This document shows, in pieces, positions 9,535 to 18,151 of a stretch of DNA of 32,407 nt; within the stretch, counting starts at the first letter, position 1; each line of letters begins with the position of its first letter. The position numbers and the translations under genes were made by a program. The notes under the pieces are model-generated. The model did no database searches and was not told where the DNA came from. It saw nothing but the letters and a program-made list of their open reading frames with translations. The stretch comes from Burkholderiales bacterium (GTDB taxonomy: Bacteria; Pseudomonadota; Gammaproteobacteria; Burkholderiales; Burkholderiaceae_D): contig PLEY01000090.1 of assembly GCA_003136595.1 (NCBI GenBank), positions 716 to 33,122 of the forward strand, given 5' to 3'.

Positions 9535-9936
9535 AACCCGGCACCAGCGTCGCCCGGAAAATATGAAGTCTTCCTCCACGAAACAGCCTGCGTCATTGGC
9601 GTGGGGGTTTCCTGCTTCGGCGACGCGAGCGTGGGGCGCCTTTGCGCGCCACGGCTTAGCGCTTGGCGTATTCTCCCCAGGCGTGGGCGTTAGCATGTCG
9701 TGGCGCAGGACGCCGGTTCGCAGTGCCCGCCCCCACCTGGAGAAATCCGTTACAGCGTCGCGCAACGTTGGTCCAGTCCAGCCGCAAGGCTGCTGTCGAG
9801 GCTGTGTGCACGAGGCCCTGCCGCAATGTCAAAGGGGTATCACGCCAGGTGTGGCATCGGCCACAAGCTACCCAGGGCAGCGCCGCGCCCCTTCCTCGCG
9901 CTCTGCGCCTCGCCAGGGGAATGCGCGCCGCTTTGG
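9535..9936. other. unassigned convergent intergenic region with several self-complementary segments (candidate structured RNA, terminators or element relic)
   Basis: No supportable CDS. Stems read by eye: CGTGGggCGC-CTTTGC-GCGCCACG (9630-9653), GCGCCACG...CGTGGCGC (9646-9653 with 9699-9706), CAGCC-GCAA-GGCTG (9779-9792), GGGTA...TACCC (9835-9839 with 9869-9873) enclosing TGTGGC-ATCG-GCCACA (9850-9865). Confidence 0.4.
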
Positions 9937-12684
9937 TCAGTGGGCCTGGTCCCAGTTCAGGCCGACGCCGACCTCGGCCAGGAGAGGCACGGCGAGAGTG
10001 GCCACCGAGGCCATGATTTCGGGAAGCCGCAGCTTGACCTCCTCGATCTCGGCATCGGGCACCTCAAGAACCAGTTCGTCATGCACTTGCATGACCATGG
10101 CGCTTCGCAGCGCCTCGGTCTCGATCCAGCGCTGCGTGGCAATCATCGACAGCTTGATGAGGTCTGCCGCGGTCCCCTGCATCGGCGCATTGATCGCTGC
10201 GCGCTCGGCGGCCTGACGGCGCGGACCGTTCGGGCTGTTGATCTCGGGCAACCACAGCCGCCGGCCGAACACGGTCTCGACATAACCCTGCTGCTTGGCC
10301 GCAAGCCGGGTCTGCTGCATGTACTGCGCGACCTGCGGGTAGCGCTCGAAATAACGGTCGATATAGAGTTTCGCGGCATCGCGCTCGATGCCCAGGTTCG
10401 CCGCGAGTCCGAACGCGCTCATGCCGTACATGAGGCCGAAGTTGATCACCTTCGCGTAGCGGCGCTGCTCGGGCGAGACGAGCGAGGGTGTGATCCCGAA
10501 GATCTCGGCGGCGGTCGCGCGGTGCACGTCCTCACCGCGCGCAAAGGCCGCGCACAGGTTGCTGTCCTGGGAGATGTGCGCCATGATGCGCAGTTCGATC
10601 TGCGAATAATCCGCTGAAACCAGCACGTGGCCGGGCGCGGCGATGAAGGCCTCGCGCACGCGCCGCCCCTCGGCAGTGCGGATGGGAATGTTCTGCAGGT
10701 TGGGGTCGTTCGAAGCGAGGCGGCCGGTGACCGCCACGGCCTGGGCATAGTTGGTATGGACCCGTCCGGTGTCGGCGCGCACCATGCGCGGCAGCTTGTC
10801 GGTATAGGTGGATTTGAGCTTCGAGACTGTCCGGTAGTCGAGCAGCACACGCGGCAGCGGATAATCCTCCGCGAGCTTCTGCAGGACTTCCTCGTCGGTC
10901 GAGGGCGCTCCGCTCGAGGTCTTCTTGACCACCGGCAATTTCAGCTTGTCAAAGAAGATCTCGCCGATCTGCTTGGGCGAGTTGAGATTGAACGGCTGGC
11001 CCGCGAGCTCGATGGCGCGTGCCTCGAGTTCGGCCATGCGTGCCCCGAGTTCAAGGCTCTGGCGCTCGAGCAGTTGGGCATCGATCAGCACGCCCTTGCG
11101 CTCCATTTTCTGCAGCACGATCGAGGTCGGGATCTCGATGTCGGCATAGACCGCCTTTAGCCGTTGGTCGCGCTCGATATGCGGAAAGAGGACGTGGTGG
11201 ACCTGCAGCGTCAGATCGGCGTCCTCGGCGGCATACTGCGTGGCGCGGTCGATGGCGACCTCGTCAAACCCGATCTGGCCAGCCCCCTTGCCGCACACTT
11301 CCTCATAGGTGAGCGGTATGCGATCGAGATGGCGCCTGATCAGGTCATCGAGTCCGTGGTTGCGGTGCGATTCGAGCACGTAGGACTCGAGCAGCGTGTC
11401 GTGCGCGATCCCTGCGAGGTGCACGCCGTGATTCTCGAGCACGTGCGTGTCGTACTTCAGATTCTGTCCCAGCTTGGCATGGGCGGGATTCTCCAGCCAC
11501 GGCCGGATGAGTTCGAGCGCACGCGCGAGCGGCAGCTGGGTCCCGGCACCGTCCAGGGAGCGATGGCCAAGCGGCAGATACGCCGCATGCCCCGGTTCGA
11601 CGGCGAAGGACATGCCGACCAGACGGGCCTCGAGCGGCTCGAGTGAGGTGGTCTCGGTGTCGAATGCGGCAAGCGGCGCCGCCTCGAGACGGGCGATCCA
11701 CGCGCCGAGCTCGGCCTCGGTCAGGATCGTCTCGTAGTGGGTGTGGTGCGGGGCCTCGGGCGCGCTTGCGGACAGCTCCGGCCCGAGGGCAGCCCGCCCG
11801 ACCTGGCTACCCGCGGATGGGGCCGGATCACCCCCGACCTCCTTTAGCCAGCTGCGAAATCCGTAGCGCTCGAACAGGGCCCCGAGCTGCACCGGGTCAG
11901 GTTCGCGAAAGCGCAGCGACTCCTCGATGGAGGCCATGTGTGCCGACAGGTCGCAGTCGGTGCGCACGGTGATGAGGCGGCGTGCGGTGGGCAGCCAGTC
12001 CAGGGCGCGCCGCAGATTCTCGCCCACCACGCCGCCGATCGACGCCGCATGCGCGACCACGCCTTCGAGCGAGCCATACTCCTGCAGCCATTTCAGCGCC
12101 GTCTTCGGACCCACCTTGGCCACGCCCGGAACGTTGTCGACGGCATCGCCGACCAGCGTCAGATAATCGACGATCCCTTCGGGACCCACGCCGAACTTGG
12201 CCGCGACGCCGGCGCGGTCGAGTGTCTCATTGCTCATGGTGTTCACAAGGGTCACGTCATCATCGACCAGCTGCGCGAGGTCCTTGTCGCCGGTCGAGAC
12301 GATGGTCTTTAGCTGGCGCTCTGAGGCGCGCCTGGCGAGCGTGCCGATGACGTCGTCGGCCTCGATGCCCTCGACGGTGAGGATCGGCCAGCCGAGCGCG
12401 GCGACGATCGCATGGATCGGCTCGATCTGGAGGACCAGATCCTCGGGCATCGCCTTGCGTGTTGCCTTGTACTCGGGGTACCAATCATCCCGGAAGGTCT
12501 TGCCCTTGGCGTCGAACACGCAGGCGCTATACTGTGCGGGGTAGTCCTGCCGCAGGCGTCTTAGCATGGCGACGATGCCATAGATTGCGCCAGTCGGCTC
12601 ACCCGCCTTGTTTCTCAAATCAGGCAGTGCATGGAAGGCGCGGTACAGATAGCTCGAGCCATCCACCAACAATAGAGTCGTCAT
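9937..12684 (-). CDS. polA: DNA polymerase I
   Basis: MTTLLLVDGSSYLYRAFHALPDLRNKAGEPTGAIYG start at 12684 (the track ORF extends upstream); 5' nuclease, intact 3'-5' exonuclease (FDTETTSLEP, LGQNLKYD, YAAEDADLT) and polymerase motifs (SADYSQIELRIMAH, RRYAKVINFGLMYG, QVHDELVLEV). Confidence 0.97.
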   Translation of the reverse strand: MTTLLLVDGSSYLYRAFHALPDLRNKAGEPTGAIYGIVAMLRRLRQDYPAQYSACVFDAKGKTFRDDWYPEYKATRKAMPEDLVLQIEPIHAIVAALGWPILTVEGIEADDVIGTLARRASERQLKTIVSTGDKDLAQLVDDDVTLVNTMSNETLDRAGVAAKFGVGPEGIVDYLTLVGDAVDNVPGVAKVGPKTALKWLQEYGSLEGVVAHAASIGGVVGENLRRALDWLPTARRLITVRTDCDLSAHMASIEESLRFREPDPVQLGALFERYGFRSWLKEVGGDPAPSAGSQVGRAALGPELSASAPEAPHHTHYETILTEAELGAWIARLEAAPLAAFDTETTSLEPLEARLVGMSFAVEPGHAAYLPLGHRSLDGAGTQLPLARALELIRPWLENPAHAKLGQNLKYDTHVLENHGVHLAGIAHDTLLESYVLESHRNHGLDDLIRRHLDRIPLTYEEVCGKGAGQIGFDEVAIDRATQYAAEDADLTLQVHHVLFPHIERDQRLKAVYADIEIPTSIVLQKMERKGVLIDAQLLERQSLELGARMAELEARAIELAGQPFNLNSPKQIGEIFFDKLKLPVVKKTSSGAPSTDEEVLQKLAEDYPLPRVLLDYRTVSKLKSTYTDKLPRMVRADTGRVHTNYAQAVAVTGRLASNDPNLQNIPIRTAEGRRVREAFIAAPGHVLVSADYSQIELRIMAHISQDSNLCAAFARGEDVHRATAAEIFGITPSLVSPEQRRYAKVINFGLMYGMSAFGLAANLGIERDAAKLYIDRYFERYPQVAQYMQQTRLAAKQQGYVETVFGRRLWLPEINSPNGPRRQAAERAAINAPMQGTAADLIKLSMIATQRWIETEALRSAMVMQVHDELVLEVPDAEIEEVKLRLPEIMASVATLAVPLLAEVGVGLNWDQAH

Positions 12685-13464
12685 ATGAGAGATCCGAAAT
12701 CCGTCTCGAGCCTGCGCGAACTGGATCGAACCAAGCGCCGCGCCTGGAGCGGCGCGCGCGGTGCCGAGCGCGAGACCGATCGGGCACCTGCCACCAAGGC
12801 ACGCGAGTCCTGGCATGTCCTCGGAATTATCGCAGAATTCGTCGAGGCGGCCGAACGGCTTGCCAACATCCGCCCGGCCGTGAGCATCTTCGGCAGCGCC
12901 CGCCTGCCGCGCGAGTCGGCTGAGTACGCGCTCGCCGAACAGATCGGCCGGCGCCTGTCCGATTCGGGTTTTGCGGTCATTTCGGGAGGCGGCCCCGGCA
13001 TCATGGAGGCAGCCAACAAGGGGGCTTTCGCCGGCAAATCACCCAGCGTGGGCCTGAACATCGAGTTGCCTCATGAACAGTCGGACAACGAATATCAGGA
13101 TATCAGCCTGCGCTTTAGGCACTTTTTTTCGCGCAAGGTGGCCTTTGTGAAATACGCCGCGGCCTACGTGGTGATGCCCGGCGGCTTCGGCACCATGGAT
13201 GAGCTGAGCGAGGCGCTGACGCTGATCCAGACCGGCAAGACGCCGTCCATGCCCATCGTCCTGGTCGGCGCGGCGTTCTGGACGGGACTGATCGACTGGA
13301 TGCGCTCCCAGATGCTCACGCGCGCCCTGATCGCGCCCGGTGACATCGAACGCATGGTGATCTGCGATACCGCCGAAGAGGTGGTCGATGCCATCTTCGG
13401 ATTCTATGCGAACCGGGCGCTCACACCGACCGCCTCGGAGCGCGAACTCATGCTCTATCTTTGA
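12685..13464 (+). CDS. LOG/TIGR00730-family Rossmann-fold protein (lysine decarboxylase-like nucleotide-binding fold)
   Basis: 259 aa; VSIFGSARLPRESAEYALAEQIGRRLSDSGFAVISGGGPGIMEAANKGAF and PGGFGTMDELSEALTLIQTGK, the family's GGGxGIMEA and PGGxGTxxE motifs. Confidence 0.93.
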   Translation: MRDPKSVSSLRELDRTKRRAWSGARGAERETDRAPATKARESWHVLGIIAEFVEAAERLANIRPAVSIFGSARLPRESAEYALAEQIGRRLSDSGFAVISGGGPGIMEAANKGAFAGKSPSVGLNIELPHEQSDNEYQDISLRFRHFFSRKVAFVKYAAAYVVMPGGFGTMDELSEALTLIQTGKTPSMPIVLVGAAFWTGLIDWMRSQMLTRALIAPGDIERMVICDTAEEVVDAIFGFYANRALTPTASERELMLYL

Positions 13465-13500
13465 TTGGAGACGGCTGTGTTGATCTGTACAAAACGGCGC

Positions 13501-13872
13501 ATGCGGGCCGCAGCATTGTTCCTGGGCCTGGGCCTCGCTGCGGGCGTGTCGTCGGCCCAGCAGCCCAACCCGCTCGAGCGCCCTCCCAAGCTCGAGCCGC
13601 TTCCGGACGTGCCGCCCCCACCCGAGGGCGGCTCGAACATCCAGAGGTCCAACGAACCGACGGTCACCACCCGCCAGGACGGCGAGAACAAGATCGAGGA
13701 ATACCGCGTGCACGGCAAGCTCTACGCCATCCGCGTTACGCCGCGCATCGGCGCGCCCTACATGATGGTCGATCAGGAGGGCAAGGGCGCGTTCACGACG
13801 CTCCCCGACCATGCCGACGATGCCGCCGGACTGAGGGTGCACCCGCCACAATGGGTGCTCTTCGAGTTCTAG
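13501..13872 (+). CDS. DUF2782-like small exported protein
   Basis: MRAAALFLGLGLAAGVSSAQQPNPLERPPKLEPLPDVPPPPEGG...TRQDGENKIEEYRVHGKLYAIRVTPRIGAPYMMVDQEG; signal peptide; placed between polA/LOG and thrB. Track ORF begins upstream at a TTG (13465). Confidence 0.8.
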   Translation: MRAAALFLGLGLAAGVSSAQQPNPLERPPKLEPLPDVPPPPEGGSNIQRSNEPTVTTRQDGENKIEEYRVHGKLYAIRVTPRIGAPYMMVDQEGKGAFTTLPDHADDAAGLRVHPPQWVLFEF

Positions 13873-13908
13873 CCGTTTTCGTCCCCACCCTTTTCGAATC
13901 AGGAACCC

Positions 13909-14874
13909 ATGGCGGTCTTCACGCCGGTCGGGGCCGACGCACTCGCGCGCTGGCTCGCCGACTATGAGCTCGGCCCGGTCACCGACTTTGCCGGCATTGC
14001 CGCGGGCATCGAGAACAGCAACTTCTTTCTCACGACCGAGAGCGGGCAGTACGTGCTGACCGTCTTTGAGCGGCTCGCTCCGGCCGAATTGCCCTTCTAC
14101 CTGGAACTCATGCGCCACCTCTCGGAGCACGGCATCGCGTGCCCCGCACCCATCCCCCGTCGCACCGGCGAGCTCCTCGGCACCCTGTGTGGCAAGCCCG
14201 CTGCGCTCGTCACGCGCCTGGCCGGCAAGTGGGTGCCCCATCCGAGTGCCGCGCAGTGCGCGCTCGCGGGTGCGGCGCTCGCCCGCATGCACCGGGCCGG
14301 GTCGGACTTTGGTGGGCGCCAGCCGAACCTGAGAGGCCTCGCCTGGTGGCAGGCCACGGCACCTCAGGTCCTGCCCCATCTCGACCTCGAGCGCGCGCGC
14401 CTGCTCGAGGACGAACTCGCTTATCAGGGCACGCACCTCGCGCCCGCGCAGCCTCAGCTGCCCTCCGGGCCGATCCATGCCGACCTGTTCCGCGACAACG
14501 CCCTGTTCGACGGCGAGCGCTTGGGCGGCTTCATCGATTTCTACTTCGCGGGCTATGACAACTGGCTCTTTGATGTCGCGGTGAGTCTGAATGACTGGTG
14601 CATCGAACTGGCGAGCGGCCATTTCGAGACGGAACGCTGCCAGGCCTTTCTCGCAGCCTATGCACGGGTGCGGCCGTTCGCGGCGCCAGAACGCCCCATC
14701 TGGCCCGTCATGCTACGCGCGGCCGCCCTGCGCTTCTGGCTCTCGCGCCTGTGGGACATCCACTGTCCGCGACCGGCCGCGCTTCTGACGCCGCACGACC
14801 CGAGCCATTTCGAGCGCATCCTAAGACTCAGGCGCACCACCCCGACGGGCCAACTGCCCGTCCTGCCCGGTTAG
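13909..14874 (+). CDS. thrB: homoserine kinase
   Basis: 321 aa; MAVFTPVGADALARWLADYELGPVTDFAGIAAGIENSNFFLTTESGQYVLTVFER...GPIHADLFRDNALFDGERLGGFIDFYFAGYDNWLFDVAV; APH-fold ThrB as in pseudomonads and betaproteobacteria. Confidence 0.95.
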   Translation: MAVFTPVGADALARWLADYELGPVTDFAGIAAGIENSNFFLTTESGQYVLTVFERLAPAELPFYLELMRHLSEHGIACPAPIPRRTGELLGTLCGKPAALVTRLAGKWVPHPSAAQCALAGAALARMHRAGSDFGGRQPNLRGLAWWQATAPQVLPHLDLERARLLEDELAYQGTHLAPAQPQLPSGPIHADLFRDNALFDGERLGGFIDFYFAGYDNWLFDVAVSLNDWCIELASGHFETERCQAFLAAYARVRPFAAPERPIWPVMLRAAALRFWLSRLWDIHCPRPAALLTPHDPSHFERILRLRRTTPTGQLPVLPG

Positions 14875-14879
14875 CGGCG

Positions 14880-15734
14880 ATGCGCGTCGCGAAGCTTTCT
14901 GCCGCCCAGGGCCTCGAGTGGATCGCAGCGGGCTGGCGCCTGTTCCGCCTGCAGCCGATCAACTATGCGACCCTGCTTGCGAGCTATGTCTTCATCCTGC
15001 TCGTGGCCATGCTGGCTGCGGATCTCCTCGGACAGTGGTGCGCACTGGTGCTGCCTGCGACGCTGGCGCGCGCCATCGGCGAGGCCGCCAACGTCGGGCT
15101 CCTCGCCTTCATCCCGGGCCTTTCGGTAGGGTTCATCGAAGCCAGCCGCACGGCGCTGCGCGGCGCGCCCATCTACCCCACCGTGCTGATCCGGGCCTTT
15201 CGCATCGATCGGCGCACCACACTGTCCCTGCTCGCGCTCGGACTGCTCCAGATCGGCCTCATCCTGCTTGTGAGCTACCTGGTCGTGGCACCCCGACCGC
15301 TCGCCGCCGCGGTCGATGCTAACGGCAATTTTGACCTGAGCAAGGTGCCTCCCGCCGAGGCCTTCGACTATTTCGCAAGCTCGGTGCTCAACATCCTCGC
15401 GAGCCTGCCGGTCTACCTGGCCTTCTGGTATGCACCGGTCCTGGTCGCCTGGCACGGCATGTCGGTGACGAAGGCGCTCTTTTTCAGCAGTGCCGCGGTG
15501 TGGCGCAACCACTGGGCCTTCTGTGCCTACGGGCTCGGCTGGCTGGTGGCAGGGACCACGGCGATGGCGCTCGTGGGTATCGTCCTCGCGCTCCTCGGGC
15601 TTGGCAACAGTGCCGTCGTGGTGGGCATCCCGCTCATGCTCGTGATCGTCTCGGTCGCCTACTGCTCGATCTACCCGAGCTACAGCACGGTGTTCGTCGA
15701 CAATGGTGTGCTGCCGCCGGTGACCCTGAGCTAG
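14880..15734 (+). CDS. BPSS1780-like polytopic membrane protein
   Basis: ATG at 14880 in track ORF 14598..15734; MRVAKLSAAQGLEWIAAGWRLFRLQPINYATLLASYVFILLVAML..., multiple TM segments; next to thrB. Confidence 0.8.
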   Translation: MRVAKLSAAQGLEWIAAGWRLFRLQPINYATLLASYVFILLVAMLAADLLGQWCALVLPATLARAIGEAANVGLLAFIPGLSVGFIEASRTALRGAPIYPTVLIRAFRIDRRTTLSLLALGLLQIGLILLVSYLVVAPRPLAAAVDANGNFDLSKVPPAEAFDYFASSVLNILASLPVYLAFWYAPVLVAWHGMSVTKALFFSSAAVWRNHWAFCAYGLGWLVAGTTAMALVGIVLALLGLGNSAVVVGIPLMLVIVSVAYCSIYPSYSTVFVDNGVLPPVTLS

Positions 15735-18019
15735 GCAGCACTCAGTTTGGCGATGCCCAGCGCCAGCACCTTGATGCCCGACGCCCCGAAGTTGATGGTC
15801 GCGCGCGCGTCCTGTCCGCTGCCCTCGAGGCTCATGATCACGCCCTCACCGAAGCGGGCATGGGCCACGCTCTGGCCGATCCGAAAACCACTGGCATGGG
15901 CGCGCCGCATCTGGGTCCACTCGGGGGCGTTCGAGACCTGGGGCAGCGTTTCATCCGGCCACGAGCTCGCGGCACCATAGTAGGCGCGCGTGGATGCCGC
16001 GCCCGCTGCCGCGCGGCGCGGGGACAGCCACTTCAGGGCAGCCCCTGGCAGTTCATCAAAAAACCGGGATTTGAGGTTGTAGCGTGTCTGTCCATGGAGC
16101 ATGCGCGACTGGGAGAAGCTGAGGTAGAGGCGCTGGCGCGCGCGCGTGATGGCCACGTACATGAGGCGCCGCTCCTCCTCGATGCCGTCGTCCTCGGCCG
16201 TGCTGTTCTCGTGGGGGAACAGCCCCTCCTCGAGTCCGGTGATGAAGACCGCGTCGAATTCAAGCCCCTTGGCCGAATGTACGGTCATGAGCTGCAGGGC
16301 ATCCTGGCCCGCCTGTGCCTGATTGTCGCCCGCTTCGAGCGAGGCGTGCGCGAGAAAGGCGTCGAGGGGTGATACCTCGGCGCTGACCACCGACCCGTCC
16401 TCGGTCACGGTGACGGTGTCATCGTCGGCACGCAGGGCCGGCGCGCGCGCCGGCCAATCGAGCGGCAGCCCCTGCTCGCCTGCGAAACTGGCGGCCGCAT
16501 TGACCAGTTCGTTGAGATTTTCGATTCGGTCCTGGCCCTCCTTCTCGGCCTCGTAATGGGCGAGAAGGCCGCTCGCCGCGTTGACGTGCTGGATCGTCTC
16601 GGCGAGCGTCATCGGCGCGGTCGCCGCCGCCAGACCGTCCACGAGGCGGAGAAATCCCGCGATCGAGGCACCGGCCTTGCCCGTCAGGTGAGCGGCTGCA
16701 GCCCAGAGCGAGGAGCCATGCAGGCGGGCGCTGTCCTGCAGCAGTTCAAGCGAGCGCGCACCGATACCGCGCGCAGGCACGTTGAGGACGCGCAGCAGGG
16801 CGTTGTCGTCGTCGGGATTGGCGATGAGCCGCAGATAGGCCAGCGCGTGTTTGACCTCCTGGCGCTCGAAGAACCGCAGCCCGCCATACACGCGATACGG
16901 CAGGCCGGCGTTGAAGAGGGCATGTTCGATGACGCGCGACTGCGCATTGGACCGGTACAGGATGGCGACATCCGAGCGCGCCATCCCGTCTCGGACCAGC
17001 GCCTTGATCTCCTCGAGCAGCCATTGGGCTTCCTGGGCGTCGGTCGCCGCCTCGTAGATCCGCACCGGCTCACCCGAACCTGCCGCGGTCCAGAGGTGCT
17101 TGCCGAGGCGGGTCCGGTTGTGCGCGATGAGCGCGTTCGCGCTATCGAGGATATGGCCGTGGGAGCGATAGTTCTGCTCGAGCTTGATCAGGTTCTGGAC
17201 ATGGAACTCACGCTCGAACTGCGCCATGTTGCCCACGTTGGCGCCGCGAAATGCATAGATGCTCTGATCATCGTCGCCCACCGCGAACACCGCGCTCGGC
17301 TGTGCGGTGCCGTAGCCGGCAAGGAGCTTGACCCACTGATACTGCAGGATGTTGGTGTCCTGGAATTCGTCGATGAGGATGTGCCGGAACCGCGCCTGGT
17401 AATGCTCACGCAAGGGCTGGTTGCGCACCAGCAGTTCATAGCTGCGCAACATCAGCTCGGCGAAGTCGACGACCCCCTCGCGCTGGCACTGCGCATCGTA
17501 GAGCGCATACAGCTCGACAAATTTGCGGTTGAAATCGTCCTGGATCTCGACGTTCTGCGCACGCAGTCCTTCTTCCTTCGCATGGTTGATGAACCAGGCG
17601 AGCTGCCTCGGGGGATAGCGTTCGTCATCGAGGCCCTCTGCCTTGAGCAGGCGCTTCAGAACGGCGAGTTGATCGGCAGAATCAAGGATCTGGAAGGTCT
17701 GGGGCAGGCCGGCATCGCGATAGTGAGCGCGCAACAGCCGGTTGCAGGTGCCATGGAAGGTCCCGATCCACATGCCGCGCGTGTTGATCGGCAACAGCGT
17801 CGAGAGTCGCAGTTGCATCTCGCGCGCGGCCTTGTTGGTGAAAGTCACGGCCAGGATGCCCGCCGGGCTCACCTGCTGGGTCTGGATCAGCCAGGCGATG
17901 CGCGTGGTCAGAACGCGGGTCTTGCCGCTACCCGCACCGGCCAAGATCAGCGCGGACTGCGCGGGCAGGGTCACAGCGGCCAGCTGCTCGGGATTGAGCT
18001 GGTCCAGTAGGTCGGGCAT
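15731..18019 (-). CDS. uvrD: UvrD/Rep-family DNA helicase (likely helicase II)
   Basis: 762 aa; LNPEQLAAVTLPAQSALILAGAGSGKTRVLTTRIAWLI, DEFQDTNILQYQWVKLL, GDDDQSIYAFRGA, LMTVHSAKGLEFDAVFITGLEEGLFPH, RRLMYVAITRA. Confidence 0.95.
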   Translation of the reverse strand: MPDLLDQLNPEQLAAVTLPAQSALILAGAGSGKTRVLTTRIAWLIQTQQVSPAGILAVTFTNKAAREMQLRLSTLLPINTRGMWIGTFHGTCNRLLRAHYRDAGLPQTFQILDSADQLAVLKRLLKAEGLDDERYPPRQLAWFINHAKEEGLRAQNVEIQDDFNRKFVELYALYDAQCQREGVVDFAELMLRSYELLVRNQPLREHYQARFRHILIDEFQDTNILQYQWVKLLAGYGTAQPSAVFAVGDDDQSIYAFRGANVGNMAQFEREFHVQNLIKLEQNYRSHGHILDSANALIAHNRTRLGKHLWTAAGSGEPVRIYEAATDAQEAQWLLEEIKALVRDGMARSDVAILYRSNAQSRVIEHALFNAGLPYRVYGGLRFFERQEVKHALAYLRLIANPDDDNALLRVLNVPARGIGARSLELLQDSARLHGSSLWAAAAHLTGKAGASIAGFLRLVDGLAAATAPMTLAETIQHVNAASGLLAHYEAEKEGQDRIENLNELVNAAASFAGEQGLPLDWPARAPALRADDDTVTVTEDGSVVSAEVSPLDAFLAHASLEAGDNQAQAGQDALQLMTVHSAKGLEFDAVFITGLEEGLFPHENSTAEDDGIEEERRLMYVAITRARQRLYLSFSQSRMLHGQTRYNLKSRFFDELPGAALKWLSPRRAAAGAASTRAYYGAASSWPDETLPQVSNAPEWTQMRRAHASGFRIGQSVAHARFGEGVIMSLEGSGQDARATINFGASGIKVLALGIAKLSAA

Positions 18020-18097
18020 GAGATCGAAGGCGTCCAGTCAAGAGCAGCCCGAACCGCGAAGCCGAGTTGCTTCGCCTTGCCGAGCGCCTGACTATCG

Positions 18098-18103
18098 ATT
18101 ATA
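18098..18103 (-). promoter_or_regulatory. candidate -10 element (TATAAT on minus strand) upstream of uvrD
   Basis: ATTATA on plus strand at 18098-18103, about 80 nt upstream of the uvrD start; no convincing -35. Confidence 0.25.
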
Positions 18104-18151
18104 ACCAAGCACGGTCGCGCTGCCCGCGCCCCGCCTGCCTGGAGACTTGGC

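Noticed and set aside
9563-10216. Short ORFs in and around the chrA-polA gap (9563..10216, 9663..10016, 8725..9765 minus)
   Set aside because: No recognisable domains and extensive overlap with polA or the chromate-transporter genes; the minus-strand peptide reading HANAHAWGEYAKR is interrupted by a stop. Treated as non-coding or a relic rather than a gene.
13039-14622. 527-aa minus-strand ORF across LOG, DUF2782 and thrB
   Set aside because: Spans three conserved plus-strand genes antisense; spurious high-GC frame.
16556-18010. 484-aa plus-strand ORF opposite uvrD
   Set aside because: Exact antisense shadow of the helicase; no independent coding evidence.
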